From: Novosphingobium sp.
Lineage (GTDB): Bacteria; Pseudomonadota; Alphaproteobacteria; Sphingomonadales; Sphingomonadaceae
NCBI GenBank assembly: GCA_021299075.1
Contig: JAJTFU010000017.1
Location: 1-16,550, forward strand
Length of the DNA stretch: 16,550 nt
Direction: 5' to 3'
The position numbers and the translations under genes are program-made. Shown here one piece after another: positions 1 through 8,800 of this stretch (the stretch's first letter is position 1; each line of letters starts with the position of its first letter). The notes under the pieces were generated by a model. It was not told where the DNA came from. It saw nothing but the letters and a program-made list of their open reading frames with translations, and searched no databases.

Positions 1-110
1 CTGGTGATCCCGCCGAAGATGAAGAACAGCCCCATCACGAACAGCTGCAGCTGCGGTGCATCAATATAGTCACCCTGCGCCGGTGCGCCGCCTTCGGTTG
101 TGATTGCCAC
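1..110 (-). CDS. Sugar MFS permease, FucP/GluP type (5' fragment)
   Basis: Only the first 36 codons are in the window; the gene runs off the left edge. It opens with GTG at 110-108, preceded by a GAGAGG ribosome-binding site 9 nt upstream. After a polar N-terminus of about 20 residues the sequence reads LQLFVMGLFFIFGGITS, the first membrane helix and loop typical of the L-fucose/glucose-galactose symporter family (FucP, GluP), where a glycine-rich FFxFGxIT segment is conserved. Such permeases import glucose or related monosaccharides by proton or sodium symport across the inner membrane. It begins 44 nt after the GH3 stop codon on the same strand with no convincing terminator between, so it is probably cotranscribed and would take up the glucose released by that enzyme. 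The family call rests on a short fragment; the substrate is inferred from context. Confidence 0.75.
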   Translation of the reverse strand, partial: MAITTEGGAPAQGDYIDAPQLQLFVMGLFFIFGGIT

Positions 111-154
111 CCCAGTTATCCTCTCACGTTATGGTCCGGCGCTGGGCCGTAAGT

Positions 155-2536
155 TCAGAATGAGCAGTCTGCTCCGGCCGGCATGGCCTGGCGCGACACC
201 GCCGCGATCTGCAGTTTCAGCGGGCCGCTGGAGGTAATCGCCAGCGACTGGCCCAGCCCGGGGGCACAGGCATCGGTGATGATCATTTCACGCCAGCCCT
301 TGCCGGCGCTCAGCGCCAGCTGCCGGGTGATATCGAGCGTGGTCTTGCCCAGGGTCAGCTTGACCGGCGCCCCCGGCTGATCCGGCAGGAAGTAGCTGAT
401 CCGGAACGCGCCCGAACCGGCCTGCCGCTGCGCAAAGGACAGCGTCGCGCCAGCGGCAAAAGTGATTTCGCGGGCATCTTCCTGCCGCTTGCGGTCAATC
501 CCGCGCGCGGCAATCCCGCCGGCCTGGCCGCGCAGGTTCGGCAGCGGGGCACCATCGCCGGTGATCACCGTGCCCGGGGCCAGCTTGCCGTCCACGAACC
601 AGTCAGCCGCAGGGCCAGCATTGAGGTAAGCACAGGTCTCATCGAGCTTGCCGATGCTGCTGCGCTCACCCAGGCTTAGCCCGTAACCGAGGTTGAATAG
701 CGCGCCTTCCGGTCCGTTGACCGGCTTGCCATCGCATTGGGCCGGCCAGCTGAACGACAGCCGACCGGTTGCCGGACGCTTGCCGAACAGAACGTCGGCC
801 ACCCCTGCCCCTTCGCTGCCCGGCAGCCAGGTGGCGACAAAGGCATCGGCAGCGTTGATCTCGCGGTTCATCCACAGCGGCCGGCCCGAAAGGAACACGG
901 CCACGGTGCGCACGCCCGCCGCCTTGAACTTGCGCAGCAGGTTCAGGCCTTCCTCGTCGGTGAAGACGGCGTTCTTCCGGTCACCTTCAAACTCGGCGTA
1001 GGGTTCCTCGCCGAACACCACCACGGCGACATCGGGCTTGGCGGCGAAGCTGCCGTCAACCGACAGCGTGGCCGATCCGCCCGCCGCCTCGGCCGCTTGC
1101 TTGAGGCCGGCCCAGATCGAGGTGGCACCGGGGAAATACTTCTCGTTGGTCAGCTCCAACCCGCCCTGCCAGGTCAGGGTCCAACCGCCCGACGCCTGGG
1201 CGACGCTGTCCGCCCCGCGACCGGCAACCAGGATCTTGGCGCCAGCTGCCAGCGGCAGCATGCCATCGTTCTTGAGCAGAACCTGCGACTTGGCGACCGC
1301 TTCGCGCGCAACAGCGCGGTGCTGCGGCGACCCAAGCAGCGCAAAGTTTCCGCCATTGGGCCGCAGCGACGGCTTGACCGCATCGGCATCAAGCAGGCCC
1401 AGCCGCAGCTTCATCCGCAGCACGCGGGCCACAGCCTCATCCACCCGCGCCATGGGGATCGTACCGTTCTGCACATCGCGCATCAGGTTGGCATGCAGCG
1501 CGCGCCAATCGTCCGGCACCATGTACATATCGAGCCCGGCGAGCAGCGACTGCGCGCAATCGTCCACCTTGCATCCGGCGATCTGGCCATGGGCGTTCCA
1601 GTCCCCCACGACCATGCCCTTGAAGCCGAATTCGTCGCGCAGCACGCCGGTCAGCAGGTCACGGTTGCCGTGCATCTTCACCCCGTTGACCGAGTTGAAG
1701 CTGGCCATGATGCTTTCCACGCCCGCGGCAATCGCGGCGGGATAGGGCTTGGCATGGATCGCCTTTAGTTCGGCGATATCGCCGCTGACATCGCCCTGGT
1801 CGACCCCCTGGGCCGTGCCGCCATCGGCGAAGAAGTGCTTGGCCGTGGCGATGACCCGGTCAGCGCTGAGGTGTTCCGGGGTGCCGACCTTGCCTTGCAG
1901 CCCTTCGATGAGCGCCGCGCCCAGCGGGGCGACGATATCCGGGTCCTGCGAATAGCTTTCATAGGAACGGCCCCAGCGGCGATCGCGGGCCACGGCGATA
2001 GTTGGCGAAAAGTCCCACTCGATCCCGGTGGCGCGCATTTCCAGCGCGGTCGCCGCGCCGATCCGGCGGACCAGGTCGGCATCGCGGGTGGCCCCCAGGC
2101 CGACATTGTGCGGGAAGATCGTCGCGCCGATGACATTGGTGTGGCCGTGAACCGCGTCGGTCCCCCAGATCGCCGGGATCGCCGGCTCGCCATTCGGCAG
2201 CGGCTTGGTCGAGGCATCCCACATCTCGTCCGCCAGCTTGAGCCACTGCGCAGCCGGCGCAAACTCGTCGCCATAGGGGCCGCCGTTACCACCGTTGAGG
2301 TAGCTGCCGAAGCGGTACCGCTCCATGTCGGCGGCAGTGAACGAATTGATCTGCGGCTGGATCAGCTGCGCAACCTTGCGCTCCAGGCTCATCCGCGCGA
2401 GCAGGTCGGCAATCCGTGCGTCCTCGCTCTGCGGCGCCAGCTGCGACACCGCGACCGGCGCGCTGGAAACAACCGGTCCCTGCGCACAACCAGCGACCAA
2501 CATGACGCTTGCGACCGTCAGCATCCCAATGCGCAT
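155..2536 (-). CDS. GH3 exo-beta-glucosidase / glucan glucohydrolase, lipoprotein (ExoP-like)
   Basis: A 793-residue family 3 glycoside hydrolase, probably releasing glucose from the non-reducing ends of beta-1,3/1,4-gluco-oligosaccharides. Numbering is from the ATG at 2536. A TTG directly before it could also serve, but the GAGAG ribosome-binding site is better placed for ATG. Residues 1-17 are a lipoprotein signal with lipobox LVAG/C17, so the enzyme is likely membrane-anchored, facing the periplasm or the surface. The N-terminal barrel carries WGTDAVHGHTNV (about 124-135), the KH pair (234-235) and VGDWN with the expected nucleophile Asp312. The second domain has GEEPYAEFEGD (509-519), whose first Glu (about 510) fits the acid/base residue of barley ExoI and bacterial ExoP enzymes. 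About 150 further residues at the C-terminus match the length of the extra beta-sandwich module of ExoP-type enzymes. A LacI-type operator lies 25 nt upstream of the start, and a sugar permease follows. Confidence 0.92.
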   Translation of the reverse strand: MRIGMLTVASVMLVAGCAQGPVVSSAPVAVSQLAPQSEDARIADLLARMSLERKVAQLIQPQINSFTAADMERYRFGSYLNGGNGGPYGDEFAPAAQWLKLADEMWDASTKPLPNGEPAIPAIWGTDAVHGHTNVIGATIFPHNVGLGATRDADLVRRIGAATALEMRATGIEWDFSPTIAVARDRRWGRSYESYSQDPDIVAPLGAALIEGLQGKVGTPEHLSADRVIATAKHFFADGGTAQGVDQGDVSGDIAELKAIHAKPYPAAIAAGVESIMASFNSVNGVKMHGNRDLLTGVLRDEFGFKGMVVGDWNAHGQIAGCKVDDCAQSLLAGLDMYMVPDDWRALHANLMRDVQNGTIPMARVDEAVARVLRMKLRLGLLDADAVKPSLRPNGGNFALLGSPQHRAVAREAVAKSQVLLKNDGMLPLAAGAKILVAGRGADSVAQASGGWTLTWQGGLELTNEKYFPGATSIWAGLKQAAEAAGGSATLSVDGSFAAKPDVAVVVFGEEPYAEFEGDRKNAVFTDEEGLNLLRKFKAAGVRTVAVFLSGRPLWMNREINAADAFVATWLPGSEGAGVADVLFGKRPATGRLSFSWPAQCDGKPVNGPEGALFNLGYGLSLGERSSIGKLDETCAYLNAGPAADWFVDGKLAPGTVITGDGAPLPNLRGQAGGIAARGIDRKRQEDAREITFAAGATLSFAQRQAGSGAFRISYFLPDQPGAPVKLTLGKTTLDITRQLALSAGKGWREMIITDACAPGLGQSLAITSSGPLKLQIAAVSRQAMPAGADCSF

Positions 2537-2560
2537 CAAACTCTCTCACCCCGGTATTCT

Positions 2561-2574
2561 TGTGAACGTTCTCA
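2561..2574. promoter_or_regulatory. LacI-type operator upstream of GH3
   Basis: The 14-mer TGTGAACGTTCTCA is a near-perfect palindrome around a central CG. It matches the palindrome TGTGAACGTTCACA at 13 of 14 bases, the same core as the two sites in the receptor/halogenase intergenic region. Read on the minus strand with its flank it shares CGTTCACAAGA with the site at 9285-9298. It lies 25 nt upstream of the GH3 ATG and just downstream of a possible promoter, a position suited to repression at the transcription start. Binding by the LacI protein at 3776-4840 is inferred. Confidence 0.75.
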
Positions 2575-2577
2575 TTC

Positions 2578-2601
2578 GCATGAGCCGCGGGGGAAAGTCA
2601 A
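2578..2601 (-). promoter_or_regulatory. Possible GH3 promoter
   Basis: On the minus strand TTGACT (2601-2596) resembles a -35 box. About 10 nt later comes GCTCATGC (2585-2578), loosely like the GCTANAWC -10 element of Caulobacter-type housekeeping promoters. The LacI-type operator follows immediately, where the transcript would begin. The -10 match is weak, so this is tentative. A promoter here would let GH3 be switched on independently of the upstream MFS gene, which ends 74 nt before the GH3 start. Confidence 0.35.
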
Positions 2602-2610
2602 GCAGCAGGC

Positions 2611-3783
2611 TTAGTTGGTCGGTGTCATGTTTCGCAGAAGTAGTCCGGACAATGCCGCCAGCCCGGCCAGCAGCGCGAAGAGCGCGGGATAACCCGCCAC
2701 CGGGACGATCGCCATGGTCAGCCAGGGCATAACCAGCGAGGGCACCGTATTGGCAAGATTGAACAATCCGAGATCCCGCCCGCGCCGGTCCGGCCGCGGC
2801 AGGATCCGCAGCGTCTGGGCCGAATGGAGCGCCAGGAACACCGCGCTCGACACCCCGAACAGGCCATAGGACAGCATCGCCCCGGGCACGTCCGGTGCCA
2901 GGGCCATGCCGATCAGCCCCAGCGCCGAGATCAGCGCGCAGGCCTGGAGCGGCATGATCGGCCGGTCCGTCTGGTCCGACCAGCGGCCGACCAGCAATGC
3001 CAGGGGCGCAGAGACCAGCAGGATGAGACTGAACAGCCGCGCGGTCTCGTTGTCGCTGACGGTCGGATCAAGGCTCAGCAGCCAGAAGAACAGATAGGCA
3101 AATAGCGTCGCCTCGGCCACCTGGACGGCCAGTCGGGCAAGCCACATCCGCAGCGCCAGGCCCTGCTTGCGGCGCGGTTCGGTCTGGGCCGGGATCTGCG
3201 CCGGCATGGATCCTGGCGCTCCGTGCAGCAGCACCGGCACGACACACAGGGCAATCAGCGCCGCCACCAGGGCCAGCCGCACCGGTCCATCGGCCAGGCC
3301 GGGGATCGTCACCAGCGCCCCGGACAGCGCACCCAGCCCCGGCGCAAAGGCCATCAGCCCGCCCAGCAAGCCCTTGTGGTCGTCGGGCACAACGTCCCCG
3401 GCCCAGGCCGCCAGCGGCCCCAGCATCATGTTGAGGCCAAGCTGCCAGACCACGATTCCCGCGACCAATTGCGGCAGGCTAGTCAGCTGGCCGATCACCA
3501 GCAACATGGCGCTGGACAGCACCAGTCCGGCGGCAATCCAGCCGCGCCGGTTGCGGGTGATATCACTCAGGTAGCCGAACAGGATCCCGCCCAGGCTGGC
3601 CGCGATTGCGCCGACCAGGGCGATATAGGCCAGCCAGTCCACCCCCGCTTCCTTGCCCGCCAGACCCGCAACCTGCACCGGCAGCAGGATCGAGAGCAGC
3701 GGGACATAGCCGATCGTCCCGCCGGCCCAGGCCAGCGCATTGAGCAGGATGAACCGGTCAAGCGGCGTGCGCGGATCAGGCAC
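2611..3783 (-). CDS. MFS transporter, probable sugar permease
   Basis: A 390-residue integral inner-membrane protein with about 12 hydrophobic segments, the normal length and layout of the major facilitator superfamily. The loop after the second helix reads GYLSDITRNRR (about 70-80), a recognisable MFS motif A with its Asp and basic residues. A second, weaker motif-A-like loop, GRWSDQTDR, occurs in the C-terminal half. It starts with GTG at 3783, overlapping the LacI stop codon by 8 nt, so translation is probably coupled. No clear ribosome-binding site precedes it, in keeping with coupling. Position between a LacI regulator and a GH3 enzyme suggests import of gluco-oligosaccharides or glucose, but the sequence does not reveal the substrate. 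It is clearly distinct from the FucP-like permease at the left edge. Confidence 0.85.
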   Translation of the reverse strand: MPDPRTPLDRFILLNALAWAGGTIGYVPLLSILLPVQVAGLAGKEAGVDWLAYIALVGAIAASLGGILFGYLSDITRNRRGWIAAGLVLSSAMLLVIGQLTSLPQLVAGIVVWQLGLNMMLGPLAAWAGDVVPDDHKGLLGGLMAFAPGLGALSGALVTIPGLADGPVRLALVAALIALCVVPVLLHGAPGSMPAQIPAQTEPRRKQGLALRMWLARLAVQVAEATLFAYLFFWLLSLDPTVSDNETARLFSLILLVSAPLALLVGRWSDQTDRPIMPLQACALISALGLIGMALAPDVPGAMLSYGLFGVSSAVFLALHSAQTLRILPRPDRRGRDLGLFNLANTVPSLVMPWLTMAIVPVAGYPALFALLAGLAALSGLLLRNMTPTN

Positions 3784-4840
3784 CCGGCGCGTCTGCCAGC
3801 GGCGCGACCGATTCCCGCACGAAGATGCTGGCCTGCACCACGGTCAGCTCCTTGGGCGCGGCATCGCCTTTTTGCGCGGCGATCAGCAGCTCGACCGCCT
3901 TGGAAGTCGTCGCCGCGATCGGCTGGTCAACTGCGGTCAGCGGCGGCTGGGTGAAGTGGACCAGCGGGGTATTGTCAAAGCTGATCAGCGAGAGGTCCTG
4001 CGGCACGCTAAGCCCCATCAGCCGCGCAACCTCCAGCGTGGCGAGCGCCATCTGGTCATTGCTGGCGATGATCGCCGTCGGCCGCTCTGGCCCCGACAGC
4101 AGCTTGCCCGCCGCTTCGACACCAGAGGCATAACTGAAATCACCTTCGGCCAGCAGGCCGTCGCAGGGCAGGCCCGCTTCCTGCATCGCCCGGCGCCAGC
4201 CATCGACGCGCCAGCCGCTCAGCGCATATTCGCTTGAACCGGAGATGAACCCGATCTTCCGGTGCCCGCGCTCCAGCAGGTACCGGGTTGCCTGATGGGC
4301 CGATCCTTCATCGTCCATCGATACCGGGATGCCCGCCCCGTTCCGGATCGAGCCGATCCGCACGAACGGGATCTTCTGTTCGGCCAGGAAATTGACGATC
4401 TGCGGGCTGTCGGAGTGCGGCGGGGTCAGGATGATCCCATCGGGCTGGAGCGCGGCAATCGCGCCCAGCAGTTCGCGCTCGACATGGTCGGAATGGGTAT
4501 CGACCAGCTCGAAGATCATCCGATAGCCGTGCTCGGCGCACTTCAGCATGCCGCCCAGCAGCATCTGGTCAACCCAGTCGGTCCCCTGTCGGGCGCGCCA
4601 GTCCTCGATCGTCCGGTCGCGGTCGTTGATTGCCAGGATCAGGTAAGAGCGCGATCCGCTCATCCGCTGGGCCGCGATCGAGGGGACATAGCCCAGCTTG
4701 TCGATCGAAGCCTGGACCCGCTCCTTCATTTCCGGGCGGACGTTCGGCTCGTTGTTGATGACACGGCTGACCGTCTGCAACGAGACGCCGGCATCGGCGG
4801 CCACGTGCTTGATCGTTACAGCCTGACGGCGTCTCGCCAT
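3776..4840 (-). CDS. LacI-family transcriptional regulator of the glucan locus
   Basis: A 354-residue repressor-type regulator. Residues 9-30 (TIKHVAADAGVSLQTVSRVINN) are the LacI helix-turn-helix with recognition helix SLQTVSRVIN; the hinge region follows (YVPSIAAQRMSG, 51-62). From about 65 on is the two-lobed periplasmic-binding-protein-like sensor domain that binds the inducing sugar. The ATG at 4840 lies 3 nt after the GH16 stop codon, and the MFS gene overlaps its 3' end by 8 nt, so GH16, regulator and MFS form a tight operon. In E. coli LacI the recognition-helix pair is Tyr17-Gln18; here it is Leu21-Gln22. The hinge Leu56 that intercalates at the central CG is replaced by Met60. The likely targets are the three palindromes at 2561, 9285 and 9307. 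The inducer is unknown, probably a glucan fragment or glucose. Confidence 0.93.
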   Translation of the reverse strand: MARRRQAVTIKHVAADAGVSLQTVSRVINNEPNVRPEMKERVQASIDKLGYVPSIAAQRMSGSRSYLILAINDRDRTIEDWRARQGTDWVDQMLLGGMLKCAEHGYRMIFELVDTHSDHVERELLGAIAALQPDGIILTPPHSDSPQIVNFLAEQKIPFVRIGSIRNGAGIPVSMDDEGSAHQATRYLLERGHRKIGFISGSSEYALSGWRVDGWRRAMQEAGLPCDGLLAEGDFSYASGVEAAGKLLSGPERPTAIIASNDQMALATLEVARLMGLSVPQDLSLISFDNTPLVHFTQPPLTAVDQPIAATTSKAVELLIAAQKGDAAPKELTVVQASIFVRESVAPLADAPGA

Positions 4841-4843
4841 CGC

Positions 4844-5809
4844 TTACTTGCCCCCTTGCTCCGGACCGGTCCCGGCGGAGATCCCCTTTGCATCAGGTGC
4901 TTGCCAGACGCGAACCCAATCGATCTCCATCCGCTTCGGATAGCCGTCAAGTTGCACCCCGCCAAGCCCGCGTGTTTCGGCCAGCTTGCCACCGATCGCC
5001 AGGTTGAGGATCAGGTGGAACGACTGGTCAAACGGCGCGCCGCGCGCTTTGGAGCCGGTGGTCGACCATTCGTCGGCCGTGCGCACCGCATAGGTCTTGC
5101 CGTCAACCTGCCAGGTGATCCGTTCCGGGCCCCATTCGATGGCATAGGTGTGGAAGCCGCCATCCAGCACTGCGGGGAAGCGCACTTCCTCACCCTTGTG
5201 CTTGTTGTTCGGCCACTTGCCGCCGAAGTGCAGCGTGCCCAGGATCGTGTTCTCGCGTCCGCCAGGGCACTTGGCGCAGGGCACGCCCAGGTTCACCGCC
5301 TCCAGAATGTCGATCTCGCCCGATGCCGCCCAGGTTCCATAGCGGTCCTTTTCGGGCAGCATCCAGATCGCCGGCCAGGTACCCTGACCCTGCGGTAACT
5401 TCGCCCGGATCTCGAACTTGCCATAACGCCAAGCTGCCTTGCCCTTGGTGGATAGGCGAGCCGAAGTATACGGCTTTGTTACCAAAGCGTTTGGCCACTG
5501 CACCGATCCCCGCATGTGCATAGGCCAAGCGGCCCCGGTTGCCTGTTCGCGCCGGGCGCTAATAACAAGTGCACCGTTTTCAATCGTGGCATTACGATTG
5601 CCGTCGCGATAGCACTGTTGCTCATCATTGCCGCCGCCCCAGCAATCAACATCGAAGCCCCACTTCTTCTTGTCGATCTTGGACCCGTCGAACTCGTCTG
5701 ACCAGACCATCGTCCAGCCATCCTCCGAAGACTGCTGGGCCGGCGATGCGGCAACCGCTAAGGAACCCACCAGAACAGTACCAATAGTCGAAAACTTCTG
5801 AATAGTCAT
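4844..5809 (-). CDS. Secreted GH16 endo-beta-1,3-glucanase (laminarinase-like)
   Basis: A 321-residue family 16 glycoside hydrolase, expected to cleave internal beta-1,3 (or mixed-linkage) glucan bonds. The ATG at 5809 was chosen because GGGAAG sits 6-7 nt upstream and an N-terminal signal peptide follows (TIGTVLVGSLAVAASPAQQ, about 8-26). The frame stays open upstream to 6088 but that part overlaps the receptor gene. The active site ASGEIDILEAVN (162-173) holds nucleophile Glu165, Asp167 and acid/base Glu170. WPAIWMLP (145-152) and TLHFGG (192-197) are further GH16 landmarks, and WVRVWQ closes the sandwich. CAKC (178-181) could form a small disulfide loop. It has no carbohydrate-binding module. 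The gene follows the receptor gene after a terminator-like hairpin and is 3 nt from the LacI gene. Its 5' third is less GC-rich than the rest. Confidence 0.93.
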   Translation of the reverse strand: MTIQKFSTIGTVLVGSLAVAASPAQQSSEDGWTMVWSDEFDGSKIDKKKWGFDVDCWGGGNDEQQCYRDGNRNATIENGALVISARREQATGAAWPMHMRGSVQWPNALVTKPYTSARLSTKGKAAWRYGKFEIRAKLPQGQGTWPAIWMLPEKDRYGTWAASGEIDILEAVNLGVPCAKCPGGRENTILGTLHFGGKWPNNKHKGEEVRFPAVLDGGFHTYAIEWGPERITWQVDGKTYAVRTADEWSTTGSKARGAPFDQSFHLILNLAIGGKLAETRGLGGVQLDGYPKRMEIDWVRVWQAPDAKGISAGTGPEQGGK

Positions 5810-5830
5810 GATATCTTCCCAATCGGACAA

Positions 5831-5864
5831 CAAAAAATGGGCCTCTGCAATTGCAGAGGCCCAT
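5831..5864 (-). terminator. Rho-independent terminator after the TonB-dependent receptor
   Basis: Positions 5837-5864 are a perfect 28-bp palindrome (arm ATGGGCCTCTGCAA followed by its exact complement). On the minus strand the hairpin is followed at once by six T residues (5837-5832). The stem is GC-rich with an AATT centre. It starts 22 nt after the receptor stop codon. Only 22 nt separate its U-tract from the GH16 ATG, leaving no room for an ordinary promoter downstream of it. It therefore probably acts as a partial terminator or an mRNA 3'-end stabiliser, setting high receptor and lower GH16-operon expression. Confidence 0.85.
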
Positions 5865-5886
5865 TCCTGCCCCCAATCCTCCCAGA

Positions 5887-8800
5887 TCAGAAGTCGAAGC
5901 GCGCGAGGAACGTGAATCGCCGGTCGTTGCGGAATGCCGAGCGAGTGATCCGTGTGCCAGAGAAGTCTACCACCTGCGATGTGCGGGTTACCGAATCGAG
6001 CAGGTTCACTCCCTGGATACCGAGCTTGAGCTGCTTGTTGACGGTCACGAAGATAGAGGCATCGAGCTGACCACCGCTTTCCTGCCAAATCGGCGAGAAC
6101 GGGAAGATGTCATCACGCGGAGTGATCAGAAAGTCCGACCGCCAATTATAAGCGGCACGCATCGATAGCGGCCCCTTTTCATAGAAAATCACCGCGTTGA
6201 GCGTATGCTTTGAAATCCCGGCGAGTGGCTGCTGTGAGGCAAACAAGCTCCGGTTGTTCGCGAGGTCGGGATTCGTGAACTGACCACCATCAACATACGT
6301 ATAGGTCAACTGTGAGCCAAAGCCACTTAGCAAGCCAGGCAACATATCATAGGTTTGCTGGTAGCTCAGCTCAAAGCCCTTGAGCGTACCACCAAGTTCG
6401 TTACTCGGCCCGTTGACCTCGACATTGAGTGTAGTTCCACCCCCACTCGTATAATCGACTAGGTTTTGGCCGCCACTAACAATTCCGCTAATTTCTTTGA
6501 GGAATAACGAAGCCGTAAGCGACCCGATATCATCGAAGTACCATTCAGCCGAGAGGTCATAATTCCACGAGGTCACAGGACGCACATTACGGTTGCCTGT
6601 AAACAATTGGAACAATGGCCCTGTTGCCAAGGTGCCTTCCGAGCGCAGGTCATTGGTATTATCACCAATCTGCCCCCCCGCCCGGAACAGCTGCAGTTCC
6701 GGACGTGCAATATTCTTCGAAACCGCGCCGCGGATGAGCAAGCCACCGCCAAGGTCGAACCGAACGTTGAAACTCGGAAGCCAATGATCGAAAATGATGT
6801 CACGATCATCGACCAGAATCTCACCAGTGTGCGCCGCAGCGAACTCTGCAAGGCGAGTCGCCGAGAGTGAACAGTAGCCAGGTAATGGTTGCGTCGGCGG
6901 CGCGAGCAGACAGGCCTGCTGGATCTCTGCCACCTGTACCCGGCCGTCACCGTTCGCACCTGGGGAATTGTCAAAGAAGAAGGGATTAGGGAAGGCCAGC
7001 AGTCCGGCGGTCTTCACTTTGGTACTGACATAGCGCAGGCCGAAATTGCCTTTCACGTTGGCTCCGCCATCGAACTGCTTGCCGAAATCGATCCGCGCAT
7101 AGGCTGCCTTGGTTACCTCACCCACGGCGGATATTTCAGATGGACAGAAAGGATCGCACTGTACCGGTGTCGACTGACCAAGCACGCTGGCCGTTCGGTT
7201 GTTCACCCCGAAGAACGGATTAGGCGTCTGCGAGAAGGTATTGATCTTCTGCGCCTGGCTCAGCGTGGTGCCCGCAAGATACTCGCCAATGAAGTCGTCG
7301 CCGCCATAAAACCAAGCGGCGCCATTAGCGATCGGGATTGGCGCGCTGCCACGCTGAAAACCTGAGGCGAAAGGATTGCGAACCTGTGAGAACCCCGGGA
7401 ACTCGTCGGTGAACGCGCCACCGCCAGTGGCGAATTCCTGGCCCGGCAAACCAGTATAGAGACGGCCCGGGGTAAATCCAGCCCATGATGGGGTGAACGG
7501 GCCCGAACCCTGAAAACAGCCCGGCCCGCCGCCCCAAGGTGCACAACCTGCGCGTCCTGCCCACGGCGCCGATAGGTTACCCCAAGTGCTAAACGCAGTG
7601 TCACGGGTTGTTCGATCGCGATCTGACCAGCGGGCGCCAAAACGAGCCGCCTTGAAGAAGCCATCATCACTAAGGTCGTATTCGGCATCGAACCGTAAGC
7701 TATCAAGCTCACCATCGTTACGCTCGACACTGTCCAGCAGGAACCAATAGTAGGTATAGAACCCGCTCGAAAAATAGTTTGCCGGCGCTCCAGCAGGAGC
7801 GAGGAACTGCACCTGCGGAGTATTTCCACGAAGGTCGAGATCGATATCGGCCCAAGTGTTCATAACACCGATGATCGAATCGCGACGCAAGTTCGAACTG
7901 ATGTGCTGGCCTTCGAAGTTGAAGCGCAACCGATCAGTCGCCTCGAAATCGATATCAATCGAGTAGTCCTCGGTGTCGGCCTTAGCACGCCGCTGAAAAC
8001 GCAACGACTCCATTGGAATTCCACCAAACGGGCTAGCATACCCGCCTGCATTGCTCTGGGTAAGGCGACCAGCTGTAAAGACCCCGTTGCCATCGAACTG
8101 CCAAGTGCTGCCAGGCGCCTGGACCGGGAACAGGTTGTCATCATTGACCAGGGCCAGGATCGCAAATTCGTCCGTGAAGAACTCGGTCTCCGAACGGAGA
8201 TATTCGGCGGTGAGTAACAGGCGGCGGTCATTACTTTCGAACTGAAACACTCCTGAGTAAGCGCGGCGGTCGCGCTCGAGGTCGGTAGTACGAACACCCG
8301 CACCCTTCGGCACGATCACCGTATTGGGCGGCGGGAAGTTCGCCGACGTGAAGTTCTGGGTCGATCCAAACCCGCCTGAGCCAACGGGAACGACGCGGAA
8401 GCAGCCACCAGTAAGTGAGCGGTCTCGAAAGCACGGATCGGTGACCTGCGAAGCATCGGTACGGCTCACCAGCTCAGACTGAGCATAGCCCGCCTGAAAA
8501 CCGAAGGTGCCGATCCCAGTTTCGAAGGTAGCTGAGCCAAGCAACGAAAAACCAGGGGACCAATCTTTGGCAAGGTCGCCTACATTGCCCTCAAGCGTGC
8601 CCGAGAGATGCAAACCTCGATTATCGAGAGGCTTGCGAGTGACTAGATTGACCGTCCCGGCGATGCCGCCATCTACCATGTCGGCGGTCACATTTTTGAA
8701 CACTTCGACCCGAGCGAGCTGCTCTGGCGAAACGTCGTTGAAGCTCAGTTCGCGGCCACCCGTAGCAGAGAAAATGTCACGACCGTTGAGCTCGGAACGA

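Noticed and set aside
111..154. Terminator between GH3 and the left-edge permease
   Set aside because: Only a short imperfect GGCC/GGACC stem without a U-tract exists, which is not enough for a terminator.
737..1768. Long open frame (343 codons) on the plus strand
   Set aside because: It is fully antisense to the motif-rich GH3 gene, its product is a low-complexity Arg/His/Gln-rich sequence typical of the opposite strand of GC-rich genes, and it has no recognisable domain.
4262..5398. Long open frame (378 codons) on the plus strand across lacI and GH16
   Set aside because: It is antisense to two clearly recognised genes, spans their junction, and has no motif or start signal.
5810..6088. 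N-terminal extension of GH16 to 6088
   Set aside because: The extension overlaps the receptor gene and would bury the signal peptide; ATG 5809 has a good ribosome-binding site and starts directly at the signal peptide.
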